From Streptomyces canus (lineage in GTDB: Bacteria > Actinomycetota > Actinomycetes > Streptomycetales > Streptomycetaceae), in NCBI RefSeq assembly GCF_030815415.1, contig NZ_JAUSWW010000001.1, positions 4,836,001 to 4,900,000 of the forward strand: a stretch of 64,000 bases of DNA, in the 5' to 3' direction. Made by a program: the position numbers and the translations under genes. Below, one piece after another: positions 49,928 through 58,426 of this stretch. The notes beneath the pieces were generated by a model. The model searched no databases. It saw nothing but the letters and a program-made list of their open reading frames with translations, and was not told the origin of the DNA. Numbering within the stretch: the first letter of the stretch is position 1; each line of letters begins with the position of its first letter.

Positions 49928-50602
49928 CTAGCCCGGGGTCACCAGGCGGGCCTCGTAGGCGAAGACCGCCGCCTGGGTGCGGTCCCGCAGCCCGAGCTTG
50001 ACCAGGACCCGGCTGACGTGGGTCTTGATCGTGGACTCCGCGACCACCAGGCGCTCGGCTATCTCCGCGTTCGACAGGCCCTGGGCGATCAGGACCAGGA
50101 CCTCCGTCTCGCGCTCGGTGAGTTCGCCGTACGCCGCGTGGGCGGAGGACATCAGGCGGGGGGAGTCGGAGAGCTTCGAGAACTCCGTGATCAGGCGCCT
50201 GGTGACCGACGGCGCCAGCAGGGCCTCGCCGGAGGCCACCACCCGCACGCCGTCCGCCAGTTGACGGGCCGAGGCGTCCTTCAGCAGAAAGCCCGAGGCG
50301 CCCGCCCGAAGCGCCTGGTACACGTACTCGTCGAGGTCGAACGTCGTCAGCACCAGCACCTTCGCCGCACCGTCCGCCGCGACGATCTCTCGCGTCGCCT
50401 CGATACCGTTCAGCTCGGGCATGCGGATGTCCATCAGCACGACGTCCGGGGTGAGTTCACGGACCCGGTCCACCGCCTCGCGGCCGTTGACCGCCTCGCC
50501 GACGACCTCGATGTCCGGCATCGCGTTGAGCAGGACGGAGAAACCCTCGCGCACCATCATCTGGTCGTCCGCGATCAGCACGCGGATGGTGCCCTGCCTC
50601 AT
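49928..50602 (-). CDS. NarL-family response regulator (copy 1)
   Basis: A 224-residue regulator: acidic pair in LIADDQMMVREGF, phospho-acceptor Asp in DVVLMDIRMPELNGIEATREI (about 57), Lys in GFLLKDAS, and a LuxR-type helix-turn-helix (LTERETEVLVLIAQGLSNAEIAERLVVAESTIKTHVSRVLVKLGL). It is coupled to the upstream kinase (ATGA). Its receiver and DNA-binding domains are closely similar to the second copy at 52063, with the recognition helices nearly identical. Confidence 0.93.
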   Translation of the reverse strand: MRQGTIRVLIADDQMMVREGFSVLLNAMPDIEVVGEAVNGREAVDRVRELTPDVVLMDIRMPELNGIEATREIVAADGAAKVLVLTTFDLDEYVYQALRAGASGFLLKDASARQLADGVRVVASGEALLAPSVTRRLITEFSKLSDSPRLMSSAHAAYGELTERETEVLVLIAQGLSNAEIAERLVVAESTIKTHVSRVLVKLGLRDRTQAAVFAYEARLVTPG

Positions 50603-51939
50603 GCCTCACCTTCGCTCGCCAGGGCGACGGGCAGGAACACCGTCACCTCGTAACCTCCGTCGTCCGTCGGGACCGCCGTCATCTCGCCGTTCAGCATCGA
50701 CACCCGCTCCCGCATGCCCGTGATGCCGTGCCCGGCGCCGGGCGAGGGCTTCAGCAGCGCCCGCGCGGGCGGCGGGCCGTTGACTATGCGCAGGCCCAGA
50801 CCGCCCAGGACATAGCCGATCTCCACACGGGCGCTCGCGCCGGGCGCGTGGCGCAGGGTGTTGCTCAGGGCCTCCTGGACTATGCGGTACGCCGACAGCT
50901 CCACACCCGGCGGCAGTTCACGCACCGCCCCGGTCACCGTCTTGTCCACGCTCAGGCCGGTGTCCCGCACATTGGCGAGCAGCGCGTGGAGGTCGGCGAG
51001 GGTGGGCTGGGGGGCGTCAGGGGCCTCGTAGTCCTCGGCGCGGACCACGCCCAGGACGCGGCGGAGTTCGGTGAGCGCGGCCACCGCGTTCTCCCGGATC
51101 GTCGCGAACGCCCGCTCCAGCTCCGGCGGCGGGTTCTCCACCCGGTAGGGCGCGGCCTCGGCCTGGATGGCGACGACCGACATGTGGTGGGCGACCACGT
51201 CGTGCAGCTCGCGGGCGATGGTGGTGCGCTCCTCCAGCAGGGTGCGCTTGGAGCGCTCCTGCGCGGTCACCGTCTGCTGCGCGGTCACCTCCTGCCGGGC
51301 CTCCCTGCGGGTGTGCCAGACGGCGACGACGAGCAGGACCAGTGCGGAGAAGACCAGCATGGGGGCGGTGTCGTCCCCGTAGTAGGAAGCCGGACCGAAG
51401 GCCACCTCCGCCACGAAACCGTACGCCGCGGTGACGGCCCACAGGTACGCGGCCGTGCGCGGTCTGGTGCGTAGGGCCACGACCGTCAGCACGGTCAGAT
51501 GGCAGGCGAAGCTGGCGGGCAGCCAGGGATAGCCGTCATAGGTGTTGCCGAAGACCTGGCTGACCGGCGTGGCGGCCATGGACAGCCAGAACGCTCCGAC
51601 CGGCCGGAGCATGCTCAGCAGGATCGGGAGCACGGCGAGCGGACCGAGCAGCAGGGCCGCGTCGCCGGAGTCGACCGTGGCCATGAGCAGGGTGATCACG
51701 GCGCTCATGGCGATCACGGCGTGCGGTGTCCAGACCACGTACTCGCGCAGGCGGCCGGGCAGCCGCCGGGTCAGCGGCCCGTCCACCCGCATCCGGGGCA
51801 GTGGCCGGTAGGCGAAGGCGTCGTGGAAGAGGTCCTGCCGCAGCCCGCGCAGGGCGTTCGCGGCCAGCCGGTACTCCGGGGTGCGCGGCTTGGCCCCGTC
51901 CCCCGGTGGCGGTGTCTGCATGTGGGTCGTCTCGGTCAC
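50599..51939 (-). CDS. NarL-class sensor histidine kinase (copy 1)
   Basis: A 446-residue kinase with about five membrane segments in residues 75-230 (VIAMSAVITLLMATVD; ALLLGPLAVLPILLSML; and others). The HisKA_3 box is TTIARELHDVVAHHMSVVAIQAEAAP (His about 249), followed by a HATPase domain (VQEALSNTLRHAPGASARV; GAGHGITGMRERV). It is paralogous to the kinase at 52734. The element TCTCAGGTACTACGGGT lies 66 bp upstream of its start. Confidence 0.92.
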   Translation of the reverse strand: MTETTHMQTPPPGDGAKPRTPEYRLAANALRGLRQDLFHDAFAYRPLPRMRVDGPLTRRLPGRLREYVVWTPHAVIAMSAVITLLMATVDSGDAALLLGPLAVLPILLSMLRPVGAFWLSMAATPVSQVFGNTYDGYPWLPASFACHLTVLTVVALRTRPRTAAYLWAVTAAYGFVAEVAFGPASYYGDDTAPMLVFSALVLLVVAVWHTRREARQEVTAQQTVTAQERSKRTLLEERTTIARELHDVVAHHMSVVAIQAEAAPYRVENPPPELERAFATIRENAVAALTELRRVLGVVRAEDYEAPDAPQPTLADLHALLANVRDTGLSVDKTVTGAVRELPPGVELSAYRIVQEALSNTLRHAPGASARVEIGYVLGGLGLRIVNGPPPARALLKPSPGAGHGITGMRERVSMLNGEMTAVPTDDGGYEVTVFLPVALASEGEA

Positions 51940-52005
51940 ATACAGAACCGTAGGCGGAGGCGGGGGCCGGGGTCGTCACCAGTGAGAGGGGTCCTTCGGG
52001 ATCCG

Positions 52006-52022
52006 TCTCAGGTACTACGGGT
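52006..52022 (-). promoter_or_regulatory. 17-bp element shared by two kinase operons, copy 1
   Basis: TCTCAGGTACTACGGGT on the plus strand; read with the genes it is ACCCGTAGTACCTGAGA. It lies 67-83 bp upstream of the kinase start at 51939. The identical 17 bases occur at 56563-56579 upstream of the second operon in the same orientation, at 78-94 bp. Confidence 0.75.
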
Positions 52023-52062
52023 CCTGCCCGGGCCCGTGACCGGGACGGCCGCTGCCGCCCGC

Positions 52063-52737
52063 TCAGTACCCCGACGGCCGCACCAGCCCCGACTCGTACG
52101 CGAACACCGCCGCCTGGGTGCGGTCCCGCAGCCCCAGCTTCACCAGGATCCGCCCCACATGGGTCTTCACCGTCTGCTCCGCCACCACCAGCCGCTCGGC
52201 GATCTCCGCGTTCGACAGGCCCGCCGCGATGAGCGCCAGGACCTCGGTCTCGCGCTCGGTGAGGTCGCCGACGCGTTCCTTGAGCGGACCGCGGGGGCGG
52301 TCGCCGAGGCGGGAGAACTCGGTGATCAGGCGCCGCGTGATGCCGGGCGCGAGGAGGGCGTCACCGGCCGCCACCACCCGGACCGCCTCGGCCAGCTGGT
52401 CCGCGGAGGCGTCCTTGAGGAGGAAGCCGGAGGCACCGGCGCGCAGCGCCTCGTAGACGTACTCGTCGAGGTCGAAGGTGGTCAGCACGAGCACCCTGAT
52501 CCCGGGGGTCGCCCCGGTGATGCGGCGGGTGGCCTCGATGCCGCCGAGCTCGGGCATGCGGATGTCCATCAGCACGACGTCCGGGGCGAGTTCGGCGACC
52601 TTCGTCACGGCGTCCAGGCCGTCGACCGCCTGGCCGACCACGTCGATGTCCGGCTGGGTGTTGAGCAGCACGGTGAAGCCCTGCCGGACCATCTGCTGGT
52701 CGTCGGCGATGAGTACGCGGATGGGGCTGCTCGTCAT
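52063..52737 (-). CDS. NarL-family response regulator (copy 2)
   Basis: A 224-residue regulator with the same layout as copy 1: LIADDQQMVRQGF, DVVLMDIRMPELGGIEATRRI, GFLLKDAS, and LTERETEVLALIAAGLSNAEIAERLVVAEQTVKTHVGRILVKLGL. The recognition helix differs from copy 1 only by conservative changes (STIKTHVSRV versus QTVKTHVGRI), so both may bind the same DNA site. The ATG overlaps the kinase stop. It is last of a four-gene unit. Confidence 0.93.
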   Translation of the reverse strand: MTSSPIRVLIADDQQMVRQGFTVLLNTQPDIDVVGQAVDGLDAVTKVAELAPDVVLMDIRMPELGGIEATRRITGATPGIRVLVLTTFDLDEYVYEALRAGASGFLLKDASADQLAEAVRVVAAGDALLAPGITRRLITEFSRLGDRPRGPLKERVGDLTERETEVLALIAAGLSNAEIAERLVVAEQTVKTHVGRILVKLGLRDRTQAAVFAYESGLVRPSGY

Positions 52738-54053
52738 ACGGTGCCGTCCTTGAGATCGCCGGTCGGGAGGAACGCGAACACCTTGTAGCCGCCGTCCGGA
52801 AGAGGGTGTGCCGTCATGGAACCATCGAGCATCCCGACCCGTTCCCGCATGCCGAGCAGCCCGTGCCCGGCACCGGGTGAGGGCGCCGCTGCCTGTGTCG
52901 GCGGCGAGTTGACGACCTCCACGATCAACCCGTAGGCGGTGTACCGGAGTTCGACATGGGCGACCGCGCCGGGCGCGTGCCGCAGGACATTGCTGAGCGC
53001 CTCCTGCACGATCCGGTACGCCGACAGCTCCAGGCCGGGCGGCAGCGCGCGCGGCTCGCCCCGCACGTCGACCTCGACGCGCAGTCCGGCCGCCCTGGTG
53101 TTCTCCACCAGCGCGTCGAGCCGGTCGAGGGTGGGCTGCGGGGTGTGCGGGGCGGTGCCGGTGCCGGGCTCCACGGGGTCCGGGGAGTCGGGGTGCTCGG
53201 AGCGCAGGACGCCCAGGACGCGGCGGAGTTCGGTGAGCGCCTCCAGCGCGTTCTGCCGGATGCCGGCGAGGTTCTCCTTGAGCTCCTCGGACGGGTTCTC
53301 GACGAGGTGCGGGGCGACCTGGGCCTGGATGGAGATCACCGACATGTGGTGGGCGACCACGTCGTGCAGTTCGCGGGCGATCCGGCTGCGCTCCTCCAGC
53401 AGGGTGCGCCGGGCACGCTCCTCGGTGGTGAGGGTGGTCTGCTCGACGAGTTCCTGACGGGCCTCGCGGCGGCCGCGCAGGGCGATGCCGAGCACCACGA
53501 CGACCGTGGCGAGGGCGACCGCGACGACCCCGGTGGGCTGGTAGTCCGGGCCGCCCCACAGCCCTTGCAGGGCGTAGGTGGCCAGTGCGGTCAGGGCGAG
53601 TGCCTCCGCGGCGACCCGGGTGCGGACGCGCAGGGCGAGCAGCAGGAGCACGAGCAGGTGGCCGATGATCCCGGCCGCCGTCCAGGGCCAGGTGAAGCCG
53701 TCTGCCGGCCCCCCGAGCTTCCCGTGTACGGCGATGGCTCCCATCACGGTGGCCGTCATGGACAGCCACCACGCCGGGATCGGCCGCCACATCGCGAGGA
53801 CCACCGCGCCGCCCTGGCCGAGTGCGACGAGGGAGGCCCACCCGAAGGGAATTCCGGCGTTGTCCTGGAGCTGGGGCAGTGCGCCGACCGTGACGCCGAA
53901 CGCGGCCAGGCAGAGCAGGCCGTGCGGCAGCCAGCGCAGCCACACCGACGGGGGCAGCGGATCCGCGCGGGCGGTCCACAGGTCCTCGCGCAGCAGGTGC
54001 AGCCAGCGCCGCACACGGCCCATGACCACGTGCTGGATCCCCGTTTCCGTCAC
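52734..54053 (-). CDS. NarL-class sensor histidine kinase (copy 2)
   Basis: A 439-residue kinase with about six membrane segments in residues 35-190. The HisKA_3 box is SRIARELHDVVAHHMSVISIQAQVAP, and the HATPase domain reads VQEALSNVLRHAPGAVAHV and GAGHGLLGMRERVGML. It is paralogous to the kinase at 50599. I chose the GTG at 54053 (VTETGIQH), which has AGGGTGGGG upstream and starts 10 bp after the acyltransferase stop. A GTG at 54071 would overlap that gene. Confidence 0.9.
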   Translation of the reverse strand: MTETGIQHVVMGRVRRWLHLLREDLWTARADPLPPSVWLRWLPHGLLCLAAFGVTVGALPQLQDNAGIPFGWASLVALGQGGAVVLAMWRPIPAWWLSMTATVMGAIAVHGKLGGPADGFTWPWTAAGIIGHLLVLLLLALRVRTRVAAEALALTALATYALQGLWGGPDYQPTGVVAVALATVVVVLGIALRGRREARQELVEQTTLTTEERARRTLLEERSRIARELHDVVAHHMSVISIQAQVAPHLVENPSEELKENLAGIRQNALEALTELRRVLGVLRSEHPDSPDPVEPGTGTAPHTPQPTLDRLDALVENTRAAGLRVEVDVRGEPRALPPGLELSAYRIVQEALSNVLRHAPGAVAHVELRYTAYGLIVEVVNSPPTQAAAPSPGAGHGLLGMRERVGMLDGSMTAHPLPDGGYKVFAFLPTGDLKDGTV

Positions 54054-54063
54054 GCGCCCCACC

Positions 54064-55308
54064 CTAGACACGGGTCACCCCCACCGGTGTCTCCCGGTCG
54101 GACGGACGGTGTGCCCGGACCACCCGTGAGCTGCTCGCCTTCCGCGGCGTCCGGCTCCGGCGGCCGCCCTGTTCGCAGGAGCGGAACGCGCTCCAGCAGA
54201 CGGCGAGCGCGAGCGTGAACACCGGGAGCCAGGCGAGACGGGCGGCGACCCAGCCGAGGCCGTCCGGGACGGTGTGCAGTCCGGGCAGGCGGCCGGCGAG
54301 GAGGCCGGTGGCCGTGGTCGCCATCAGGGCCGTCTGGTGCCAGAGGAAGATCGTCATCGCGGAGAGGTTCACCCGGGCGATCGCCGCCCAGGCCGTCGGG
54401 CGGCGCATCGCCCGCCGCAGCCGGTCGCGCAGCAGCAGGGCCAGACCGCACTGGGCCAGGCCGAAGGTGACGGCGGCCAGCGTGGGCGGGTTCAGATTGG
54501 AGAGCGGGGCGCCGGGGACGCCGACCATCGACGCCGGGTAGCCGGCCCGGACGACCAGGGCCGCGGTCACCGCCGCGCCGCCGGTCAGCAGGATCCAGCC
54601 CGAGCGTCGGCGGTCCAGTTCGCCGCGGGTCCAGGCCGCGCCGAGGGTGTACGGGACGAGCCAGCCCGCCGCCACGTTGACCCAGCCGAGCCAGGACGGG
54701 CCGCCGAGACCGAAGCGGAGCAGGTCGACGTGGAGGACGACGGCCAGCGGCCACAGGGGGCTCAGCCGGGTCAGCAAGGGGGTCGCCGCCGTCAGCGCGG
54801 CGAACACGACGAGGAACCAGAGGGGTGACAGGGCCAGCTTCACCAGCGTGTGGACCGTCCCGAACTCCGCGCCGGTGAGCAACAGACCGGCGGCGATGAC
54901 CGTCCACAGGGTGAGGACGGCGGCGACCGGTCGGAACAGCCGGGACAGCCGGGCGGTCAGCCACTCGCCGTACGTCGTGCCGCGCGCCTGTGCCGAGGCG
55001 TAGCTCCTGGTCGCCACATGGCCGCCGACCAGGAAGAACACCGCGAGGGTCTGGAAGGCCCAGGAGATGGGGGCGAGCCAGGGCAGGTGCTGGAGCGGGC
55101 TCGCGGTGTGCAGGGAGCGGCCGTCGGCGACCAGGGCAGTCACCAGCCAGTGGCCGAGGACCACGCCGAGGATCGCGAAGGCGCGCAGGGCGTCCACCGC
55201 GCGGTCGCGGCCGGCGGGCGTGGCCTCGTCGACGCGGGCGGCGCCCTCGCGTACGGCCGCCCAGCGCTGTCGTATGCCGCTTGTGGAGCGCGGGGTCGTG
55301 TCACGCAC
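54064..55308 (-). CDS. Membrane acyltransferase (acyltransferase_3 family)
   Basis: A 414-residue protein with about ten helices. The first helix carries the family motif RDRAVDALRAFAILGVVLGHWLVTAL (catalytic-type His in GHW), followed by FFLVGGHVATRSY and NLSAMTIFLWHQTALM. OafA/YrhL relatives acylate cell-wall or secondary-metabolite sugars. It overlaps the DUF1023 hydrolase gene by 8 bp and precedes the kinase/regulator pair, which suggests that this two-component system governs a cell-envelope modification. Confidence 0.9.
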   Translation of the reverse strand: MRDTTPRSTSGIRQRWAAVREGAARVDEATPAGRDRAVDALRAFAILGVVLGHWLVTALVADGRSLHTASPLQHLPWLAPISWAFQTLAVFFLVGGHVATRSYASAQARGTTYGEWLTARLSRLFRPVAAVLTLWTVIAAGLLLTGAEFGTVHTLVKLALSPLWFLVVFAALTAATPLLTRLSPLWPLAVVLHVDLLRFGLGGPSWLGWVNVAAGWLVPYTLGAAWTRGELDRRRSGWILLTGGAAVTAALVVRAGYPASMVGVPGAPLSNLNPPTLAAVTFGLAQCGLALLLRDRLRRAMRRPTAWAAIARVNLSAMTIFLWHQTALMATTATGLLAGRLPGLHTVPDGLGWVAARLAWLPVFTLALAVCWSAFRSCEQGGRRSRTPRKASSSRVVRAHRPSDRETPVGVTRV

Positions 55309-56485
55309 GGGTCACCTCCGAGGTGTGTCCCAGGACGATCCGGGCCAGGTTGGTCAGGGAGACCGAGCCCGGGGTGAAGTAGTCGCTGTGGCCGCCGTCG
55401 CCCGCGGCGAACACCTGCGCGCCGAAGGCCGGGGACACGGGGTCGGTGCCGAAGCCGACGGTGATGCCGAACAGGTTGGTCCTGACGTGCGGGACCTCGG
55501 CCACCCAGTCGTCGCTGCCGCGTGCCGCCCAGACGCGGGCGCGGGTGTGCAGGGCCGCTGCGTCGTCGGCGCCGGTGCCGGGGCTGCCGAGGAGGACCAG
55601 GTCGGTCGCGTCCAGACCGGTGGCGGCTCGGGCGCAGACGATCGAGCCGTAGCTGTGGCAGAGGAGGGAGACGGTGGCCTGCCGCCCGGCTATGGCGTGG
55701 AGTTGGCGCAGGAACCCGCGCAGGTGGGGGGCGGCCTGGTCGGCTCGGCCGGTGGTGGTGACGGTCGGGCTGATGGTGGCCGGGGTTTCGTAGCCGAGCC
55801 AGGCGATGACGGCCGTGCGGGGGCCGGTGCGGGTCAGCTGCTCGTGGAGGGCGGCCGCGGCCCTGTGGAAGCGGTCGTAGGTGTCGAGGGAGGTGTCGGA
55901 GCCGGGGACGAGGACGGCGATGTGGTCCGCGTGGGCGAGGTCGCCGAAGACCTCCGTGGCCCGGCCGGAGCCCCGGCCGTCGAAGTGCAGGAAGTGCCGG
56001 GAGGGGGCCGCCAGGGCTCGGTCGGCGGCGGCCCTCGCGTCGTCGCCGTGGGCCGCGGCCATGCGGGACGCCTCCGCGGCGTTGGCGCGGTTGGCCGAGT
56101 AGGCCTCGTCCAGGGTGGGGGCCGTCAGGGGGGCGAGGGTCGCGGGGGCCGGGGCCGGGATCTCGGCGTGGCTGGCGGCGGAGAGGGGGAACACCACGGC
56201 GCCGGTGATGAGGGCGGCGAGGGTGGCTCGGCGCCATCGGTGGGCGCGGCGGTGTGGGGGCCGGGCGGGGGCGGGGGCGCTCGCGGACACCGCGGACACC
56301 GACGCCGACGCCGACACCGCCGCACCCACCGATGACGCCGACGAGGTGCGCGGCGGCGACGGCTCATCCCTGCGCGGCTCTGCCCGCCCGCCGCCGCGTC
56401 CGACCCGCGCGGCCACCCTCGACGCCGCCGCCCTGACCCCCGTCGCCAACCCCACGGCCGCCTCCCTCCCAGACCGCCCGTCCAT
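55301..56485 (-). CDS. DUF1023 alpha/beta hydrolase, membrane-anchored or secreted
   Basis: A 394-residue protein. A hydrophobic segment (ATLAALITGAVVFPLSAASHAEI, about 88-110) follows a long basic, Ala/Arg-rich N-terminus and precedes a DUF1023 hydrolase domain: HFLHFDGRGSGRATEVFGDL, IAVLVPGSDTSLDTYDRFH and the nucleophile Ser in LLCHSYGSIVCARAA. A downstream His is in GDGGHSDYF. The true start may be nearer residue 70, since the first 70 residues look non-conserved. It heads the hydrolase-acyltransferase-kinase-regulator operon. Confidence 0.85.
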   Translation of the reverse strand: MDGRSGREAAVGLATGVRAAASRVAARVGRGGGRAEPRRDEPSPPRTSSASSVGAAVSASASVSAVSASAPAPARPPHRRAHRWRRATLAALITGAVVFPLSAASHAEIPAPAPATLAPLTAPTLDEAYSANRANAAEASRMAAAHGDDARAAADRALAAPSRHFLHFDGRGSGRATEVFGDLAHADHIAVLVPGSDTSLDTYDRFHRAAAALHEQLTRTGPRTAVIAWLGYETPATISPTVTTTGRADQAAPHLRGFLRQLHAIAGRQATVSLLCHSYGSIVCARAATGLDATDLVLLGSPGTGADDAAALHTRARVWAARGSDDWVAEVPHVRTNLFGITVGFGTDPVSPAFGAQVFAAGDGGHSDYFTPGSVSLTNLARIVLGHTSEVTRA

Positions 56486-56562
56486 CGGGCTTGTCTGGTG
56501 GGGAAGTTACGGATCCGACCACGTCGTCCACGTCCCGCCGGGGAGCCAATTCGCGGCGTAGC

Positions 56563-56579
56563 TCTCAGGTACTACGGGT
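56563..56579 (-). promoter_or_regulatory. 17-bp element shared by two kinase operons, copy 2
   Basis: An identical copy of the sequence at 52006-52022, here 78-94 bp upstream of the DUF1023 start at 56485 and in the same orientation relative to the genes. It is a candidate binding site for one or both NarL regulators or for a shared sigma factor. Confidence 0.75.
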
Positions 56580-56644
56580 ATCAGAAGCGCCCGGTCAGCC
56601 CCGGCCCGGCACCGCCACAGGCGCCGTCACCGGGCCAGGCCCCG

Positions 56645-57544
56645 TCACCACGCCAACTGCGCGATCTCCTCCACGACCACCGCACACGCGTCCGCCGCCG
56701 GATCGATCAGCGGGAAGTGGCCGACGTCCTCCAGCAACGTCAGCCCCACCACCTCCCCCGCCTTCGCCGCCGCGTCCGCATACGCCTCGGCGACGGCCTC
56801 CGGCACATCCACGTCCGTACGCCCTTGGACGAGCGTCGTCGCGATGCCGGTCGGCAGCAGCAGCGCGGGGTCCGCGTACGGTTGGCGCTCCCCGAAGTGC
56901 GCCTCCCCGCCGAGGAGTTGCAGCGCGGCGCCCCCGCACACGTCCAGCTTCCCCGCGACCGTGAAGTCCGCGATCGGCGCCAGCGCCACCACGCCCCGCA
57001 GCGGTGTGGGCCGGTCCGTGCGCCACGGGGCGTCCGCGGGCAGCACATGACGCGCCGCCGCCCACAGCGCCAGGTGACCGCCCGCCGAGTGCCCGGTGAT
57101 CACCATGCGCCGGGGATCGGCCTGCGGCAGGAGCTGCCGTACGAGATCGGGAAGCGCGTCCAGCGCCGCCGCGACGTCGTCGAACGTGTCCGGCCACCGC
57201 CCCGCGACAGGCCCTGCGCCGGACCCCGTGCCCGGCCCGGGCCCGCCCTGCCCCGGCAGCATCGCGCCCCTGCGGTACTCGACGTTGGCCACCGCGAACC
57301 CCCGCCGCGTCAGGAAGTCCGCGAACGGGGTGATGTGGCGCCGGTCGTACGGCGCGCGCCACGCACCCCCGTGCAGCACGATCACGAGCGGCGCCAGGCT
57401 GACGTCGCCCTTCGGTGTGTAGAAGTCGATCACCTGGTCGGGGTGGCCCCCGTACGCCGCGCTGACGTCGGGGTCGACGGGCGGGTGGGAGAAGACCGAC
57501 TCCTCCTCGGCGGCGGCGCGGGCAGCTGCGGAGTCGTCCGGCAT
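56645..57544 (-). CDS. kynB: Kynurenine formamidase (alpha/beta hydrolase)
   Basis: A 299-residue hydrolase of the esterase/lipase-like formamidase group. The oxyanion motif is VIVLHGGAWRAPYDRRH, the nucleophile Ser lies in VITGHSAGGHLALWAA, and the catalytic His in LLEDVGHFPLIDP. It would hydrolyse N-formylkynurenine made by the dioxygenase encoded at 59631. The substrate is assigned from context: kynU and kynA lie 0.9 kb away, with only a TetR gene between. The start is the ATG at 57544. Confidence 0.82.
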   Translation of the reverse strand: MPDDSAAARAAAEEESVFSHPPVDPDVSAAYGGHPDQVIDFYTPKGDVSLAPLVIVLHGGAWRAPYDRRHITPFADFLTRRGFAVANVEYRRGAMLPGQGGPGPGTGSGAGPVAGRWPDTFDDVAAALDALPDLVRQLLPQADPRRMVITGHSAGGHLALWAAARHVLPADAPWRTDRPTPLRGVVALAPIADFTVAGKLDVCGGAALQLLGGEAHFGERQPYADPALLLPTGIATTLVQGRTDVDVPEAVAEAYADAAAKAGEVVGLTLLEDVGHFPLIDPAADACAVVVEEIAQLAW

Positions 57545-57742
57545 GCTCCAACCTCTCAGCGACGTAACGTATTTGGACGAGACGGATGTGGCGGACCTGG
57601 AGAGAATTCGGCCGTTGGCCGGGACGGTACCAGGCCGGTGACGTGCACGGACAACGCGGATGTCACGCTCGGTGAGGGGTAAACGGTTCTGTTGTGTCGT
57701 TACTCTGGCGCCGGAAGCCCAGCGCGCACCAAGGAGGCCGTT

Positions 57743-58351
57743 ATGTCCGCCGAGCCCGGCACCCTGCGTCCCGGAGGGCGTACCGCACGTGTCCGCGCGG
57801 CCGTGCTGCGGGCGGCCGGTGACGTGCTCGCCGAGCAGGGATTCGCGCATCTCGATCTCGCGGACGTCGCCCGCCGGGCCGAGGTCGGCAAGACCACCGT
57901 GTACCGGCGGTGGGGCTCCGTCACCGCACTGGTCGCCGATCTGCTCGCCGACATGGCCGAACAGTCGCTGCCGCGCGAGGAGACCGGGTCCGTACTGGGC
58001 GACCTCCAGGCCAACTCCCGCCTGGTGCAGCGCACTCTCGCCGACCCCCGCCAAGGCGCCCTGTTCCGCGCGGTGATCGCGGCGGCCGCCTGCGACGAAC
58101 GTACAGCACAGGCACTGCGCCGCTTCTACGACGTCCGGGTCGCGGAGTGGGCCCCCTGCGTCGAACAGGGCGTACAGCGCGGGGAGTTGCCGCAGGGCAC
58201 CGACGCGGAGGCCGTCGTACGGGCGGTGTCGGCACCGCTCTACTACGCGCTGCTGACCACCGGCACGCCCCCGGACCCGGCAGCGGCCGACCGTGCCGCC
58301 CGGGCGGCCCACGCGGCGGCCCTGGCGGGGGTGTACGCCACCGGCAGGTGA
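57743..58351 (+). CDS. TetR-family regulator
   Basis: A 202-residue regulator with a TetR helix-turn-helix (VRAAVLRAAGDVLAEQGFAHLDLADVARRAEVGKTTVYRRWGS) and a helical ligand domain of the TetR_C_11/16 kind. The ATG at 57743 follows AAGGAGG at the right distance. It is divergent from kynB and sits between kynB and kynU-kynA, so it may control tryptophan catabolism, or kynB alone. The 198-bp gap with kynB contains ACGTAACGT at 57562. Confidence 0.9.
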   Translation: MSAEPGTLRPGGRTARVRAAVLRAAGDVLAEQGFAHLDLADVARRAEVGKTTVYRRWGSVTALVADLLADMAEQSLPREETGSVLGDLQANSRLVQRTLADPRQGALFRAVIAAAACDERTAQALRRFYDVRVAEWAPCVEQGVQRGELPQGTDAEAVVRAVSAPLYYALLTTGTPPDPAAADRAARAAHAAALAGVYATGR

Positions 58352-58426
58352 CCGGTGTGCCCCGCACCGGCAGGCTGTCGCGACCCGGCGCTCAACCGGC
58401 GACCGCCGGACCGCGGCAGCACCCCC

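Noticed and set aside
57545..57742. GTAACG / CGTTAC repeats as a TetR operator
   Set aside because: ACGTAACGT at 57562 and CGTTAC at 57698 are suggestive, but I cannot build a symmetric site of convincing length from them.
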